Source of the DNA: Anaerolinea thermophila
GTDB taxonomy: Bacteria > Chloroflexota > Anaerolineae > Anaerolineales > Anaerolineaceae
Length of the DNA stretch: 64,000 bases
Direction: 5' to 3'
Assembly (NCBI RefSeq): GCF_020723905.1
Contig: NZ_DYHZ01000001.1
Coordinates: forward strand, 179,501-243,500
This document shows positions 53,073 to 61,576 of this stretch, one piece after another. Below the pieces are notes generated by a model. It made no database searches. It was not told where the DNA came from and saw only the letters and a list, made by a program, of their open reading frames with translations. Numbering within the stretch: position 1 is the stretch's first letter; every line of letters starts with the position of its first letter. The position numbers and the translations under genes are program-made.

Positions 53073-55256
53073 ATGGTTGAAGAATTGAACAAAAGTAAAT
53101 ACCGGACGCTCCGCGTCCACGTGCGATTCCCGGATCGAGCAGAAGGTGACAAGACCCCGCCGATCCGGGTTTATTTGTTTGACTCGCAGGGAGCCCTCGC
53201 CGACAGTCAGCCTCTCAGTGAAGAAACGGTGAGTTTACGCATCCTGCCCGAACAGAACTACCGTCTGTACGTAGGTCCTGATTTACTGGGAGGTGAAAAA
53301 ACCCCACCCCATGATTTGCTTTCTCAACTGGTCAAAGCCAGAGCCGTTTTACAGGATGTCATTGCCCCACTGAAGCCTTCTCTCATAGACATTGCCATCT
53401 CCAAAGCCATCTTTCGTTGCTGGTGGAAATACTGTGTGGTTGTGCGGGGAAACGTGCGCAAGCAACTCAGTGCGGGAAACTATACCACCATCTGCAAAGG
53501 CACAGTCAAAATCTACGAGGTAGATTTCCTGTGCTATATTCAACGCCTGCCCTTCCCCGAACTGGAGAAACTACGCGATGACCTGCTGGATCTGTTGCGG
53601 CCGCGTCCGTTCCCGCCCATTCCCGAACCATTTCCCTTCCCCATCCCCGAGCCTCAACCACCCATCCCGCCGATACCCGGACCCGGTCCCGACCCGGTGC
53701 CATTCCAGCGCATATCGCTGATTTCTCAGCCCGCAGCGGAAAGCGCACTGTCCAGCACAACCATGATGAAGGCTTCGGCAAATCTTTCAGAAGTAACCTC
53801 TCAACTTGCGGTTTTGAAAGGCGATGCCCTTCAACAGGCATTGGTTTCGAACAAGGCAATTCTGGCGCCATACCTTTGCCTCCTCCTGCCGGATTTCTGG
53901 TACTGCCTCAGACTGCTGGCAGAAGTGCCCATCCAATCTGATGGATCTTTTTACAAGGAATTGTGCTTCTGGTGCCCTTCGGACATCCCCGACCTGTACT
54001 TCCGGGTGACTCAAAACATCGGCGGTGTGGAGAAGACCGTTTACAGCCCGCCGATTTCGTGTAACACCTACTGGAACTACAACGGCACCCCGCCCATTCA
54101 AATCACCGTCACTGACCCCGAAGCGGTTGCCTGCCTGGAAGAACCCGACCGTCCTATCCCCGGCGATGAACTGTACGTCTGGCCCACCGCCATTGGCAAC
54201 ATTGACCTGCGCAACATCACCGACCTGGAAGGCAACCCTGCGGTCAGCACAGCCACCACCGGACTGGTCAATGGCACTACCCCCTGGGCGGGAACGCTGG
54301 CGTTGCAAATGGTGTTCGATCCACGTCTGAAGACCCACAGCAACGTGCGGTATTATCGCTGGTCTTACAAGTTTGAGGGCGACCCGGATTTCACCCCCAT
54401 CCGCACAACGGTCACCCACCGCTACATGGTGGTGACCTATGCGCCGCTCACCATTCACCTGGTTCCTGTCACCCTGGGACCCAAAAAGGTCAACGCGACT
54501 GATCATCTCTTCGAGGTACCCGATGCCCATCCGGGAGACGGCTGGGTGAACATCAATGACCCGATAGACCGCCCCTTTGCTTACTTTGACAGCACCGGAA
54601 ATCACCTGCCACCCTTTACCTATATTGACAGCGTCTCCGTGCCACGCCGCACAGGACTGGTGACCTTAATGCTGGAAATGTTTGACGCTAACGGCAATCT
54701 GGTATCCTGCTCCAACCTTGGCGGAAGCGGTCCGTTTAAGTTTGTCCTGCCCGACCTGACCACCCCGGACAAATACACCAGCGTCCTGACAGCCAACAAC
54801 ATTACCCCACAGGGTCAGTTGATATTCCGCGTACGGGTGGACAACAATGACACCATTGCACAACTGTCCAACGTGCGCACGCCTGCCGGAACGGCTGATT
54901 CCTGCGGCTTCCTGCGCTTCAATGCACTGACCGATCCGGTCAGCGTGGACTACGTGGCTCGCCACCCCAATTCCTTCCTGACATGGTCTTTGAGCATTTC
55001 ACGCGGTTTGTGCGGTGGAGTAGCCTCCACCAGCGGGTCGGGTAGTTCGCCTGCTCTCCCGCCGCCTCCAACCGCCACCTTTGCCAACGCGGCATCGTAC
55101 CTGTTGCGCAACCTTGGCGGCAGTTGCGCCGCCTGTAATGATGGCGCGGCGTTTGCCGTCAACCTCTTTACCTATGCCACTGCTACTGACGGGTACGGGC
55201 GTCAATCGCAATATGACCGTCACGCCGCCATCGCCTTTGCGCTCATGAAGAGTTAA
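53073..55256 (+). CDS. Large protein of unknown function with proline-rich linker
   Basis: A 727-residue protein that I do not recognise. There is no signal peptide or membrane helix. Residues 10-70 look like a beta-rich domain. Residues 115-155 contain four cysteines (116, 121, 141, 154) around a VRGNV...GTVKIYEVD stretch that resembles transthyretin-like or carboxypeptidase-regulatory folds. Residues 177-210 are a proline-rich linker of PxPEPxP type. The remaining 500 residues are beta-rich, with further Cys clusters near 290-320, 345-375 and the C-terminus (CAAC). GGAGG lies 6 nt before the ATG. It is monocistronic with its own terminator. It could be a cytoplasmic or non-classically exported structural protein; function open. 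Confidence 0.7.
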   Translation: MVEELNKSKYRTLRVHVRFPDRAEGDKTPPIRVYLFDSQGALADSQPLSEETVSLRILPEQNYRLYVGPDLLGGEKTPPHDLLSQLVKARAVLQDVIAPLKPSLIDIAISKAIFRCWWKYCVVVRGNVRKQLSAGNYTTICKGTVKIYEVDFLCYIQRLPFPELEKLRDDLLDLLRPRPFPPIPEPFPFPIPEPQPPIPPIPGPGPDPVPFQRISLISQPAAESALSSTTMMKASANLSEVTSQLAVLKGDALQQALVSNKAILAPYLCLLLPDFWYCLRLLAEVPIQSDGSFYKELCFWCPSDIPDLYFRVTQNIGGVEKTVYSPPISCNTYWNYNGTPPIQITVTDPEAVACLEEPDRPIPGDELYVWPTAIGNIDLRNITDLEGNPAVSTATTGLVNGTTPWAGTLALQMVFDPRLKTHSNVRYYRWSYKFEGDPDFTPIRTTVTHRYMVVTYAPLTIHLVPVTLGPKKVNATDHLFEVPDAHPGDGWVNINDPIDRPFAYFDSTGNHLPPFTYIDSVSVPRRTGLVTLMLEMFDANGNLVSCSNLGGSGPFKFVLPDLTTPDKYTSVLTANNITPQGQLIFRVRVDNNDTIAQLSNVRTPAGTADSCGFLRFNALTDPVSVDYVARHPNSFLTWSLSISRGLCGGVASTSGSGSSPALPPPPTATFANAASYLLRNLGGSCAACNDGAAFAVNLFTYATATDGYGRQSQYDRHAAIAFALMKS

Positions 55257-55276
55257 CAAAAAAAACCGATCAACGT

Positions 55277-55311
55277 GAAGCGACAGTCCTGTAAACAGGC
55301 AGGCTGTCGCT
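55277..55311 (+). terminator. Terminator after the 727-residue protein gene
   Basis: AAGCGACAG pairs with CTGTCGCTT, with an inner CCTGT/ACAGG stem, and is followed by TTG. It begins 21 nt after the stop codon. Confidence 0.6.
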
Positions 55312-55381
55312 TTGCATTCCGGTAAGAGGAGGAGATGATGAGTAATGAAGGGGATATCTATAAATATGAAAGGGGTAATGT

Positions 55382-55418
55382 TAAAATGGCTCAGCCTCCC
55401 GGACATAGGAGGCTGAGC
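55382..55418 (-). terminator. Terminator of the DUF4405 operon
   Basis: On the minus strand, GCTCAGCCTCC pairs perfectly with GGAGGCTGAGC (11 bp, 8-nt loop) and is followed by CATTTTAA. It lies 27 nt past the stop of the small membrane protein gene. Confidence 0.75.
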
Positions 55419-55444
55419 GTTCCGAAGGAGAGAGGAAAATTGGC

Positions 55445-55897
55445 TTAACTGGCTGGAGGTTCTTCTCCCTGAGAAGGCACAGGCGGTTCAACTGCTGGCT
55501 GAGATGACGATCCCGGAGAACCATTTCTGGATGAAGCCGGTTTGCGTTTCCCCAGCAAATACCCGGCGAGGAAGACTGCCGCGGTGACCAGCGCGAAAAC
55601 CAGCAGACGGGAAGCAAATTGCAGTACACCCAGCCCAAAGGGGAGCGGACTGCCATGGAATCCGCCCTCACGACCGCCGCGGGGGCGCACACCATTCCCA
55701 TCAGGAACGCCATCAAAGCGTCGGAATTCATCGCCATCCCAGCCACGCATGCGGTATCCTTCCTGCAGAGCAGGGCGCCCTGCCCGGAGCATTGAACCTG
55801 CCCAACCGCGATTAACGACCCAGATCACTGCACCTGCGATGACGATGATAGATGCCAGCACCACTAAAATTTTTCCAACCCATTTCAAGACTTTCAT
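55445..55897 (-). CDS. Small membrane protein of unknown function
   Basis: A 150-residue protein with two predicted transmembrane helices (about residues 7-29 and 92-116). Between them is a loop rich in Arg, Gly and Asp. The C-terminal tail of about 35 residues is rich in Pro, Ser and Glu. No known domain is recognised. AGGAGG precedes the ATG. It follows the DUF4405 gene by 22 nt and ends before a strong terminator, so the two form a two-gene operon controlled by the repeat-box promoter at 56476-56520. Confidence 0.75.
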   Translation of the reverse strand: MKVLKWVGKILVVLASIIVIAGAVIWVVNRGWAGSMLRAGRPALQEGYRMRGWDGDEFRRFDGVPDGNGVRPRGGREGGFHGSPLPFGLGVLQFASRLLVFALVTAAVFLAGYLLGKRKPASSRNGSPGSSSQPAVEPPVPSQGEEPPAS

Positions 55898-55919
55898 GTT
55901 TTTTACCTCCTGTTGTAAG

Positions 55920-56438
55920 TTATGATTTCCGAACCCGTTCCACTTCCACCATCACCGGTTGCGCCTGCGGGGTTGTGCCACGAAGACGCAGTGAGGCAAT
56001 GGGCGAAACGATATACCGCTTGAACATGGAGACCACCCATTTCCAGTTGAGCGCAAAATGCAAAGCAGTCAGCCATAACACCAGATCTGCCGAGAGCGAA
56101 TGCAGGATACGCCAGTCCTGATTTTCAATGACGGATACTCCCAGGGCAGGGAAAACCACCCGTGAGATCATCAGTCCACTGACCATCACCGTGACCATTG
56201 CCACGAGCAAAAGCGCATCCACCACAAATTTCAGCCGTGAGATATGGAAGAGTTTGCGGAAGAAGGTCTTCAGCACCCCAATCACCCAGTCCCAGTGAAG
56301 CAACATATGCACAATCAAAGTGCCCGCCAGCGCCACAGAAAGCCACTCATGAATCTCCAGTCCGGTGACCTCAGGTTCCAGTGCCATAAGGAAAGCGGCA
56401 AAAATTCCGGCATCAAGGATAAAGTTAGTTTTGTTCAT
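55920..56438 (-). CDS. DUF4405 (cytochrome b561-like) membrane protein
   Basis: A 172-residue protein with four predicted helices. Conserved histidines lie in the membrane segments (IHEWLS, HMLLHWDW, ILHSLSADL, LHFALNWKW), a pattern typical of DUF4405, where they probably bind heme. The W-x-x-x-HxxLHW arrangement fits a b-type cytochrome of the inner membrane. It may transfer electrons for an unknown partner. Its promoter carries the same three 11-bp-spaced boxes found upstream of the two-component genes, which indicates co-regulation with the exporter. Confidence 0.82.
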   Translation of the reverse strand: MNKTNFILDAGIFAAFLMALEPEVTGLEIHEWLSVALAGTLIVHMLLHWDWVIGVLKTFFRKLFHISRLKFVVDALLLVAMVTVMVSGLMISRVVFPALGVSVIENQDWRILHSLSADLVLWLTALHFALNWKWVVSMFKRYIVSPIASLRLRGTTPQAQPVMVEVERVRKS

Positions 56439-56475
56439 TGTTTACACTCCTGAATTTTTTATCTGGTTCTGGCTC

Positions 56476-56520
56476 ATCATACAGGCTGAAGATTTAAATT
56501 TCATTTAGAACCGATTCAGA
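56476..56520 (-). promoter_or_regulatory. Promoter with three response-regulator boxes (DUF4405 operon)
   Basis: Read on the minus strand: TCTGAATC, TCTAAATG and TTTAAATC start every 11 bp (56520, 56509, 56498). After 9 nt comes the -10 TATGAT (56481-56476). The geometry is the same as at 60719-60752 and 60799-60843. There is no independent -35, as expected for an activator-dependent promoter. Confidence 0.65.
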
Positions 56521-56565
56521 TTCAAGCAATTCTGGATAAAAACTCTCTTAATCTCTTTGGCAAGA

Positions 56566-57261
56566 TCACCCCCCGGCAGCGCGGGTTTCCAGAAGTTGAA
56601 TCAGTGGGTCCAGAAACAACCGATTCATCCCCAAACCGCGGCGCTGTGCCATGCGCGTGGGATCGGGTGTAATTTGCTGTCTACCCTCTCCCATCGTTCC
56701 CGGCGGCGCCCCGGCACCACCCAAACCGCCCTCCGGCGGTATGCCGCCCGCTCCTCCCGGAAAACCACCGCTACTTTGAACGCGCTGGGCAACGCGGGTG
56801 GCCATTTGATCCTGTGTCAATGTCCCGTTTTCTCCCATGGGAGCATTGAAAGAGATACCATATTGCTCCATTAAGGCGCGGAAATCGTCCTGTGTGAGAC
56901 TCATCGCCTGAATCTGTTGAATCTGTTCTGCAGTCAGGACTTCCTGAATCTGCTCATAGAGTGCCTGAATCTCTTCCGAAGAGGCAGTATCGCTACTGCT
57001 GAGCGTTTTCACCGCTTTCCATAAAGGGAGCAATGTCTGGGCTTGCTCAGCGGTGACTGCCCACCGGGTTCCTTCCAGTTTCAGAATTCCAACCGCCAGA
57101 CGCGTTTCTAAAGACATCTGGGCTGCGTTTTCGTTCCCTGCGGCAAGCGGTGTTTCCATAGCGCTAGACGGTTCCGATGCCCCCCCTGTCGTCGAACAGG
57201 CACTCAAGGCAATCTGCAAAGCCAGAACCAAACCCAACCAGACAAACCATTTTTTCGACAT
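56566..57261 (-). CDS. Lipoprotein of the MacAB-like operon, unknown function
   Basis: A 231-residue predicted lipoprotein. Residues 1-22 are a signal with lipobox LSAC (lipidated Cys22). The middle (about 50-140) is helical, with Gln/Glu-rich stretches around EQAQTLLPLW and LTAEQIQQIQAM reminiscent of Spy/CpxP-like periplasmic proteins. The C-terminal part is Gly/Pro-rich. GGAGG lies 4 nt before the ATG at 57261, 19 nt after the permease stop. It may be a stress-sensing or chaperone-like component of the exporter; this is inferred from position only. Confidence 0.78.
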   Translation of the reverse strand: MSKKWFVWLGLVLALQIALSACSTTGGASEPSSAMETPLAAGNENAAQMSLETRLAVGILKLEGTRWAVTAEQAQTLLPLWKAVKTLSSSDTASSEEIQALYEQIQEVLTAEQIQQIQAMSLTQDDFRALMEQYGISFNAPMGENGTLTQDQMATRVAQRVQSSGGFPGGAGGIPPEGGLGGAGAPPGTMGEGRQQITPDPTRMAQRRGLGMNRLFLDPLIQLLETRAAGG

Positions 57262-57280
57262 TTTTCCTCCAGAGATACAG

Positions 57281-58516
57281 TTATTCATGGCGCAAGGCTA
57301 CAATGGGATCCAGATCGGCAGCCTGCTTTGCAGGCAGAAAACCAAAGAAAACACCCACCAGCGCCGCAGACAGGAATGAGAATCCAATCGAGTAAGGCAA
57401 AACCACCGTGCGCATCCCGCCCAAGCGTTCGAACAGATAGGCACCGCCGATACCTGCCAGAATTCCCAGCAACCCGCCTACCAGGCTGAGCAACAAGGCT
57501 TCCATGAGAAACTGCACCTGAATATCCGCAGGCGCCGCGCCTACTGCCTGACGTAAGCCGATTTCCCTGGTGCGCTCGGTGACGCTGACCAGCATGATAT
57601 TCATAATGCCAATCCCGCCGACAATCAGCGAGACGCCGGCAACCCACGCCAGCAGGGTGCGGAACGATTCTGTAGTGGATTCCTGCGTGGCGATGATGTC
57701 CGCCTGAGTACGGATGGTAAAGTCCAGAGAGTCCAGCGTGACTCCATGGCGGTTTGCCAGCAAGAGAGTTATCTGTTCAATTACTTTATCCATGTCGGCA
57801 TCCGGGTCCACGGATACAATGATCTGGCGCACGCGATCGCCCATGATCCGGGCAAACTGCGCTGGCATGAACTTTTTGAACACCAGAGTAATGGGTACGT
57901 AAATCTGCTGGTCAAAATCCACCCCGGCAACCAGCCCTTTTTCCGCCATCACCCCAATGACAGTCAGTTTGATGGAATTAACCGATACCGTCTGCCCAAT
58001 GGGATCAGTTTCGCCAAAAAGTTCTCCGGCAACCGTTTTTCCCAACACCACCACCTTGGAGGCACGCTCCAGTTCCGTATCGTTGTAAAATCTGCCCTGT
58101 TCCACCCGCACATCGCGGACGGTTGGGAAGTCCGGCGTGGCACCGACCATCATGACATCTTCCAGCGAGGTGTTTTCATACTTGACCGTCACACTGGTCT
58201 GCTGTTCTACCGTCACCCCAGCCACACCAGAGATCCGTTCTCGAATAGCCGTCATATCCTCATATACCAGTCCGCCGCGCATGGTTTGAGGTCCGCCGGT
58301 AGGACCACCCCGGCTGAAGGCTGAAGAAATAAACACCAGATTGCTCCCCAGACCATTAATGGCTTCAGAGATGGCGGCTTCTGTACCGGCGCTGATGGCA
58401 ACCATGACAATCACCGCTGCCACACCAATGATGACCCCCAGCATGGTGAGGAAAGAGCGCAGTTTGTTTGCCATCAAACTGTCCCAGGCAATCTTGAGCA
58501 CTTCGCCGAATATCAT
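57281..58516 (-). CDS. MacB-like ABC transporter permease (FtsX family)
   Basis: A 411-residue permease. It has one N-terminal helix (about residues 20-43), a 230-residue extracytoplasmic MacB_PCD domain, and three C-terminal helices (about 285-305, 335-360, 373-395). ALRSF-type start (WDSLMANKLRSFLTMLGVIIG) and the ERTREIGLRQAVGA motif of the FtsX domain are clear. The start overlaps the ATPase gene (ATGA). It works as a dimer with the ATPase and the MacA-like adaptor to move a peptide, antibiotic or lipoprotein across or out of the membrane. Confidence 0.92.
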   Translation of the reverse strand: MIFGEVLKIAWDSLMANKLRSFLTMLGVIIGVAAVIVMVAISAGTEAAISEAINGLGSNLVFISSAFSRGGPTGGPQTMRGGLVYEDMTAIRERISGVAGVTVEQQTSVTVKYENTSLEDVMMVGATPDFPTVRDVRVEQGRFYNDTELERASKVVVLGKTVAGELFGETDPIGQTVSVNSIKLTVIGVMAEKGLVAGVDFDQQIYVPITLVFKKFMPAQFARIMGDRVRQIIVSVDPDADMDKVIEQITLLLANRHGVTLDSLDFTIRTQADIIATQESTTESFRTLLAWVAGVSLIVGGIGIMNIMLVSVTERTREIGLRQAVGAAPADIQVQFLMEALLLSLVGGLLGILAGIGGAYLFERLGGMRTVVLPYSIGFSFLSAALVGVFFGFLPAKQAADLDPIVALRHE

Positions 58517-59268
58517 GATGACCTCCCTTCACCGGAAGCAAGGCTTTGAGTTTCCCGATGATGACCATTTTTGCGATCTGAGGCTAATTTCCCGTCGCGA
58601 ATCATCAGCACTCTCCGGGCATGGCGCGCCATATCGGGTTCGTGGGTGACCATGACAATGGTGCGTCCGCGTGAATTCAGGTTGATGAGTAACTGGATGA
58701 TTTCCTCACTGGCATGGCTATCCAGATTTCCTGTGGGTTCATCCGCCAGAATGAGCAGAGGATCATTGATCAGCGCCCGCGCAATGGCAACCCGTTGTTG
58801 CTGACCACCCGATAACTGATTGGGGTAATGATGAGCCCGGTCCGCCAGTCCCACGCTTTCCAAAACGGCAAGGGCTTTTTCTTTCCTTTCGGTATGGCTC
58901 AAACGCTCTTCTCGCCGGTACAGCAAAGGCAGGAGAACATTTTCCAGGGCTGTGAGGCGGGGAAGCAGATTGTAAGACTGAAACACAAACCCCAGTTGCC
59001 GGCTGCGAATTTCCGCCAGTTGCGCGCGTTTATAGCCACTGACATCCTCACCTGCCAGAATGTACTGTCCCCTGGTCGGGCGGTCCAGGCAGGCAAGGAT
59101 ATTGAGCAAGGTACTCTTCCCGGAACCGCTTGGTCCCATGATGGCAACAAACTCCCCGGAATCGATGGTCAGGTCAATCCCATCCAGCGCAACCACCTGG
59201 TTTTCGCCCGAACCGTAAATTTTGACCAGTTGAACAGTCTGGATAATCGGCACGGACTCGCTCATCAT
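58513..59268 (-). CDS. MacB/LolD-like ABC transporter ATP-binding protein
   Basis: A 251-residue ATPase. Walker A is GPSGSGKS (residues 45-52), the Q-loop is in FVFQSYNLLPRL, the signature is LSGGQQQR, Walker B is LILADEPTGNLD and the switch His is in VTHEPD. This is the MacB/LolD/FtsE branch. The start overlaps the adaptor gene by 4 nt and its stop overlaps the permease by 4 nt, so the three are translated together. Confidence 0.95.
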   Translation of the reverse strand: MMSESVPIIQTVQLVKIYGSGENQVVALDGIDLTIDSGEFVAIMGPSGSGKSTLLNILACLDRPTRGQYILAGEDVSGYKRAQLAEIRSRQLGFVFQSYNLLPRLTALENVLLPLLYRREERLSHTERKEKALAVLESVGLADRAHHYPNQLSGGQQQRVAIARALINDPLLILADEPTGNLDSHASEEIIQLLINLNSRGRTIVMVTHEPDMARHARRVLMIRDGKLASDRKNGHHRETQSLASGEGRSS

Positions 59269-60680
59269 TTCGTCTCCACAGTACCGGTGGTTACCACTTC
59301 ACCCACTGCGATTCCCTCAAGGATCTGAGCATAGGTGGCGTCTTTAATCCCAACCTTCACAACCCGCAAGCGGGGTTTGCCGTCTGTCCCAACCACAAAG
59401 ACACCGTAGTTGCCATCTCCCAGATCGCGCAGGGCTTCCACAGGAACCAGCACCGCGTCATCCGCGCGGGCAGCGATGATATCCACAGCAGCGTTTAAAC
59501 CTGCCAGCAGGGGCTGGTTCAAGGTGACCTTGCTCAAATCCAGCGCCACAACCCCTTTCAGCACTTTGTAACCACCTTCGGTGACCAGACTGGGGGAAAC
59601 CTGCTGAACCGTACCCGGGAAGGTTATGTCTGGCAGGGCATCAAAAATCACTTCAGCAGGATATCCCACTGCCACTTTATCCATATCGGTCTCATCCACA
59701 GCAAATTCCACCAGCGGATGGAACAGGTCAATCAGGGTGATGAACGTGCCCGTACCTGCCGGGTCTCCCACTTCACCAGCCACCGAAAGCACCGTACCTG
59801 CAAATGGCGCCCGCAGGATTGCTCCTTCGTAGTTCTTTTTCGCCTGCTCGTAGGCAACCTGTGCATTGAGCACCTTACTTTCTGCCTGTGCCAGGGTCGT
59901 GGGGTCTATGCCACTGTTGGCTTCCAGTGTTGCCAGTGTGACTCTGGCTTTTTCCAGATTACTCTTAGCAATGACGTATTCCGCCTGTGAAGCGGTGATC
60001 TCGTAATCGTAATATCCTGAGCAGTAACGGTAATTGGCATAAGCCTGATCCATGCTTTGTCTGGCTGGTAAAACGCGGGTCAGGTAATCCGCCCCACTGG
60101 ATTTAAGATCTTCATATCGTTCTTTGGCTTTGAGATAACTATCGTAATAAGCCGTCGTGGTTTCCTCGGAACAGCGGCTCTGTCCCGACTGTTTGAGCGA
60201 TGCCTGCGCCGTTTGCAAAGCCTTCTCCGCATCCGAAACTGCCAGACGCGCTTTCGCCAGGTTTTCTTCTCCGCTGGCTTTGAGCGTTTCCAGTTCCTGC
60301 CGGGCAAGCAAAAGGGTCACCTCGGCAGATTTCATTACCGCTTCCAGCGAGGTGCGGTCTGCCAGTTCAGCCAGCACCTGTCCCTCTTCCACCTGCTGTC
60401 CCACAGAGACGTAAACTGCTCCCACAGTCCCACTGACCGGGAAAGACAGTTCGGCAGTTTTTCCAGCGGTGAGGATTCCGGTACCCGAAGCCGAAACCAC
60501 CAGACTTCCCCGGCGTGCCTGCGCTGTCTGTGTCTGCGGGGTAGCGGCGGCGCTGGCGGTTTGCGTACGGGGCACCCAAACAGCAAAATAGCCCCACCCT
60601 GCCAGAACCAGTACAATCACGATAATCAACCCGATGACGAACGGTGGAAGGCGCTTCTTCCCTTGAGACGTGGTTTTCAT
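59265..60680 (-). CDS. MacA-like periplasmic adaptor (HlyD/RND-type membrane fusion protein)
   Basis: A 471-residue membrane fusion protein. A transmembrane anchor lies at about residues 15-37, followed by an Ala/Thr/Gln-rich linker. Next come a biotinyl-lipoyl half (VSGTVGAVYVSVGQQVEEGQVL), a long coiled-coil hairpin (about 110-270) with several Tyr residues, and the second lipoyl half (GAILRAPFAGTV). Beta-barrel and membrane-proximal domains follow. AAGGG supports the ATG at 60680 over one at 60686. It is first in the operon MacA-ATPase-permease-lipoprotein, which diverges from the two-component genes and has its own box-containing promoter. Confidence 0.92.
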   Translation of the reverse strand: MKTTSQGKKRLPPFVIGLIIVIVLVLAGWGYFAVWVPRTQTASAAATPQTQTAQARRGSLVVSASGTGILTAGKTAELSFPVSGTVGAVYVSVGQQVEEGQVLAELADRTSLEAVMKSAEVTLLLARQELETLKASGEENLAKARLAVSDAEKALQTAQASLKQSGQSRCSEETTTAYYDSYLKAKERYEDLKSSGADYLTRVLPARQSMDQAYANYRYCSGYYDYEITASQAEYVIAKSNLEKARVTLATLEANSGIDPTTLAQAESKVLNAQVAYEQAKKNYEGAILRAPFAGTVLSVAGEVGDPAGTGTFITLIDLFHPLVEFAVDETDMDKVAVGYPAEVIFDALPDITFPGTVQQVSPSLVTEGGYKVLKGVVALDLSKVTLNQPLLAGLNAAVDIIAARADDAVLVPVEALRDLGDGNYGVFVVGTDGKPRLRVVKVGIKDATYAQILEGIAVGEVVTTGTVETK

Positions 60681-60718
60681 GGTCATTCCCTTTTCTCAGA
60701 TTGCGAAATTTCGCCCTC

Positions 60719-60752
60719 ATCATAGCGAGAAGAGATTTAGAATGGATTTAGA
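60719..60752 (-). promoter_or_regulatory. Promoter with response-regulator boxes (MacAB-like operon)
   Basis: On the minus strand two identical boxes TCTAAATC start at 60752 and 60741 (11-bp spacing). They are followed by 9 nt and the -10 TATGAT (60724-60719). A third, weak T-rich match lies 11 bp further upstream. Same spacing as at the other two promoters. Confidence 0.7.
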
Positions 60753-60798
60753 AAAAATGAATTTTTGATGTATAAGAAAGGGGAGAAACTTGTTCAGA

Positions 60799-60843
60799 TC
60801 TAAACCGCTTCTAAACCAGATTTAAATTTTCGTGTGGTATCTT
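60799..60843 (+). promoter_or_regulatory. Promoter with response-regulator boxes (two-component operon, autoregulation)
   Basis: TCTAAACC at 60799 and 60810 and TTTAAATT at 60821 (11-bp steps), then 9 nt and TATCTT (60838-60843), 37 nt before the regulator ATG. The boxes have the same orientation relative to transcription as in the two minus-strand promoters. Confidence 0.7.
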
Positions 60844-60880
60844 CGGGACTGACCAAGATTCATGTACAGGAAGGAACAGA

Positions 60881-61570
60881 ATGAGCAAGACCATTTTGGT
60901 TGTGGATGACCAGTCCAGCGTACGGCAACTGCTTCAGGAATATCTGACCGAACAGGGATATCGGGTGCTCACCACTACCGATGGTCAGAGTGCTCTGTAT
61001 CTGGCACGCCACGAAAACCCTGATTTAATCCTGCTGGATATCATGATGCCGCGCATGGACGGATATCAATTTCTGCGACAATTTCGACAGGAACGCCAGA
61101 CCCCAGTGATCATTATCACCGCGCGCGAAGAAGAAACGGACGCGGTGCTGGGGCTGGATCTCGGCGCGGATGATTACATCATCAAACCCTTCCGCATGCG
61201 CGAACTGGCGGCACGCATCCGTGCGATTCTTCGCCGGGGAGAGGAACGTCCCGAACGGCAGGAGACCCTGCGAGCAGGGGATATTGTTCTGGATGAAAGC
61301 ACCCACACCGTGACGGTAAAAGATCAGCCTGTGTCCCTCACCCCGATTGAATTTGACCTGCTGGCAACCCTGATGCGCTCTCCGGGTAGAGTGTACACCC
61401 GTGCCGAACTGGTGGAAATCCTTGCCGACAGTGGATTTGCAGGCATTGATACCACGCTCAACGTTCACGTGCGCAACTTACGCCTTAAGATCGAGCCAGA
61501 CCCCAAAAATCCCCGTTACATCGAAACCATCTTTGGGGTGGGTTACCGCTTTCGCAAACAACAGGACTGA
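60881..61570 (+). CDS. OmpR/PhoB-family response regulator
   Basis: A 229-residue two-component regulator. Residues 1-120 are the receiver domain with acidic Asp9/Asp10, the phosphoacceptor Asp53 (LLDIMMP) and the KPF motif. Residues 130-225 are the winged-helix DNA-binding domain (LTPIEFDLLATLMRSPGRV...VHVRNLRLKI...VGYRF). Regulators of this family bind direct repeats with 11-bp steps, exactly what the three nearby promoters show. AAGGAA lies before the ATG. It is cotranscribed with the histidine kinase 6 nt downstream and divergent from the exporter operon. Confidence 0.96.
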   Translation: MSKTILVVDDQSSVRQLLQEYLTEQGYRVLTTTDGQSALYLARHENPDLILLDIMMPRMDGYQFLRQFRQERQTPVIIITAREEETDAVLGLDLGADDYIIKPFRMRELAARIRAILRRGEERPERQETLRAGDIVLDESTHTVTVKDQPVSLTPIEFDLLATLMRSPGRVYTRAELVEILADSGFAGIDTTLNVHVRNLRLKIEPDPKNPRYIETIFGVGYRFRKQQD

Positions 61571-61576
61571 TGCACC

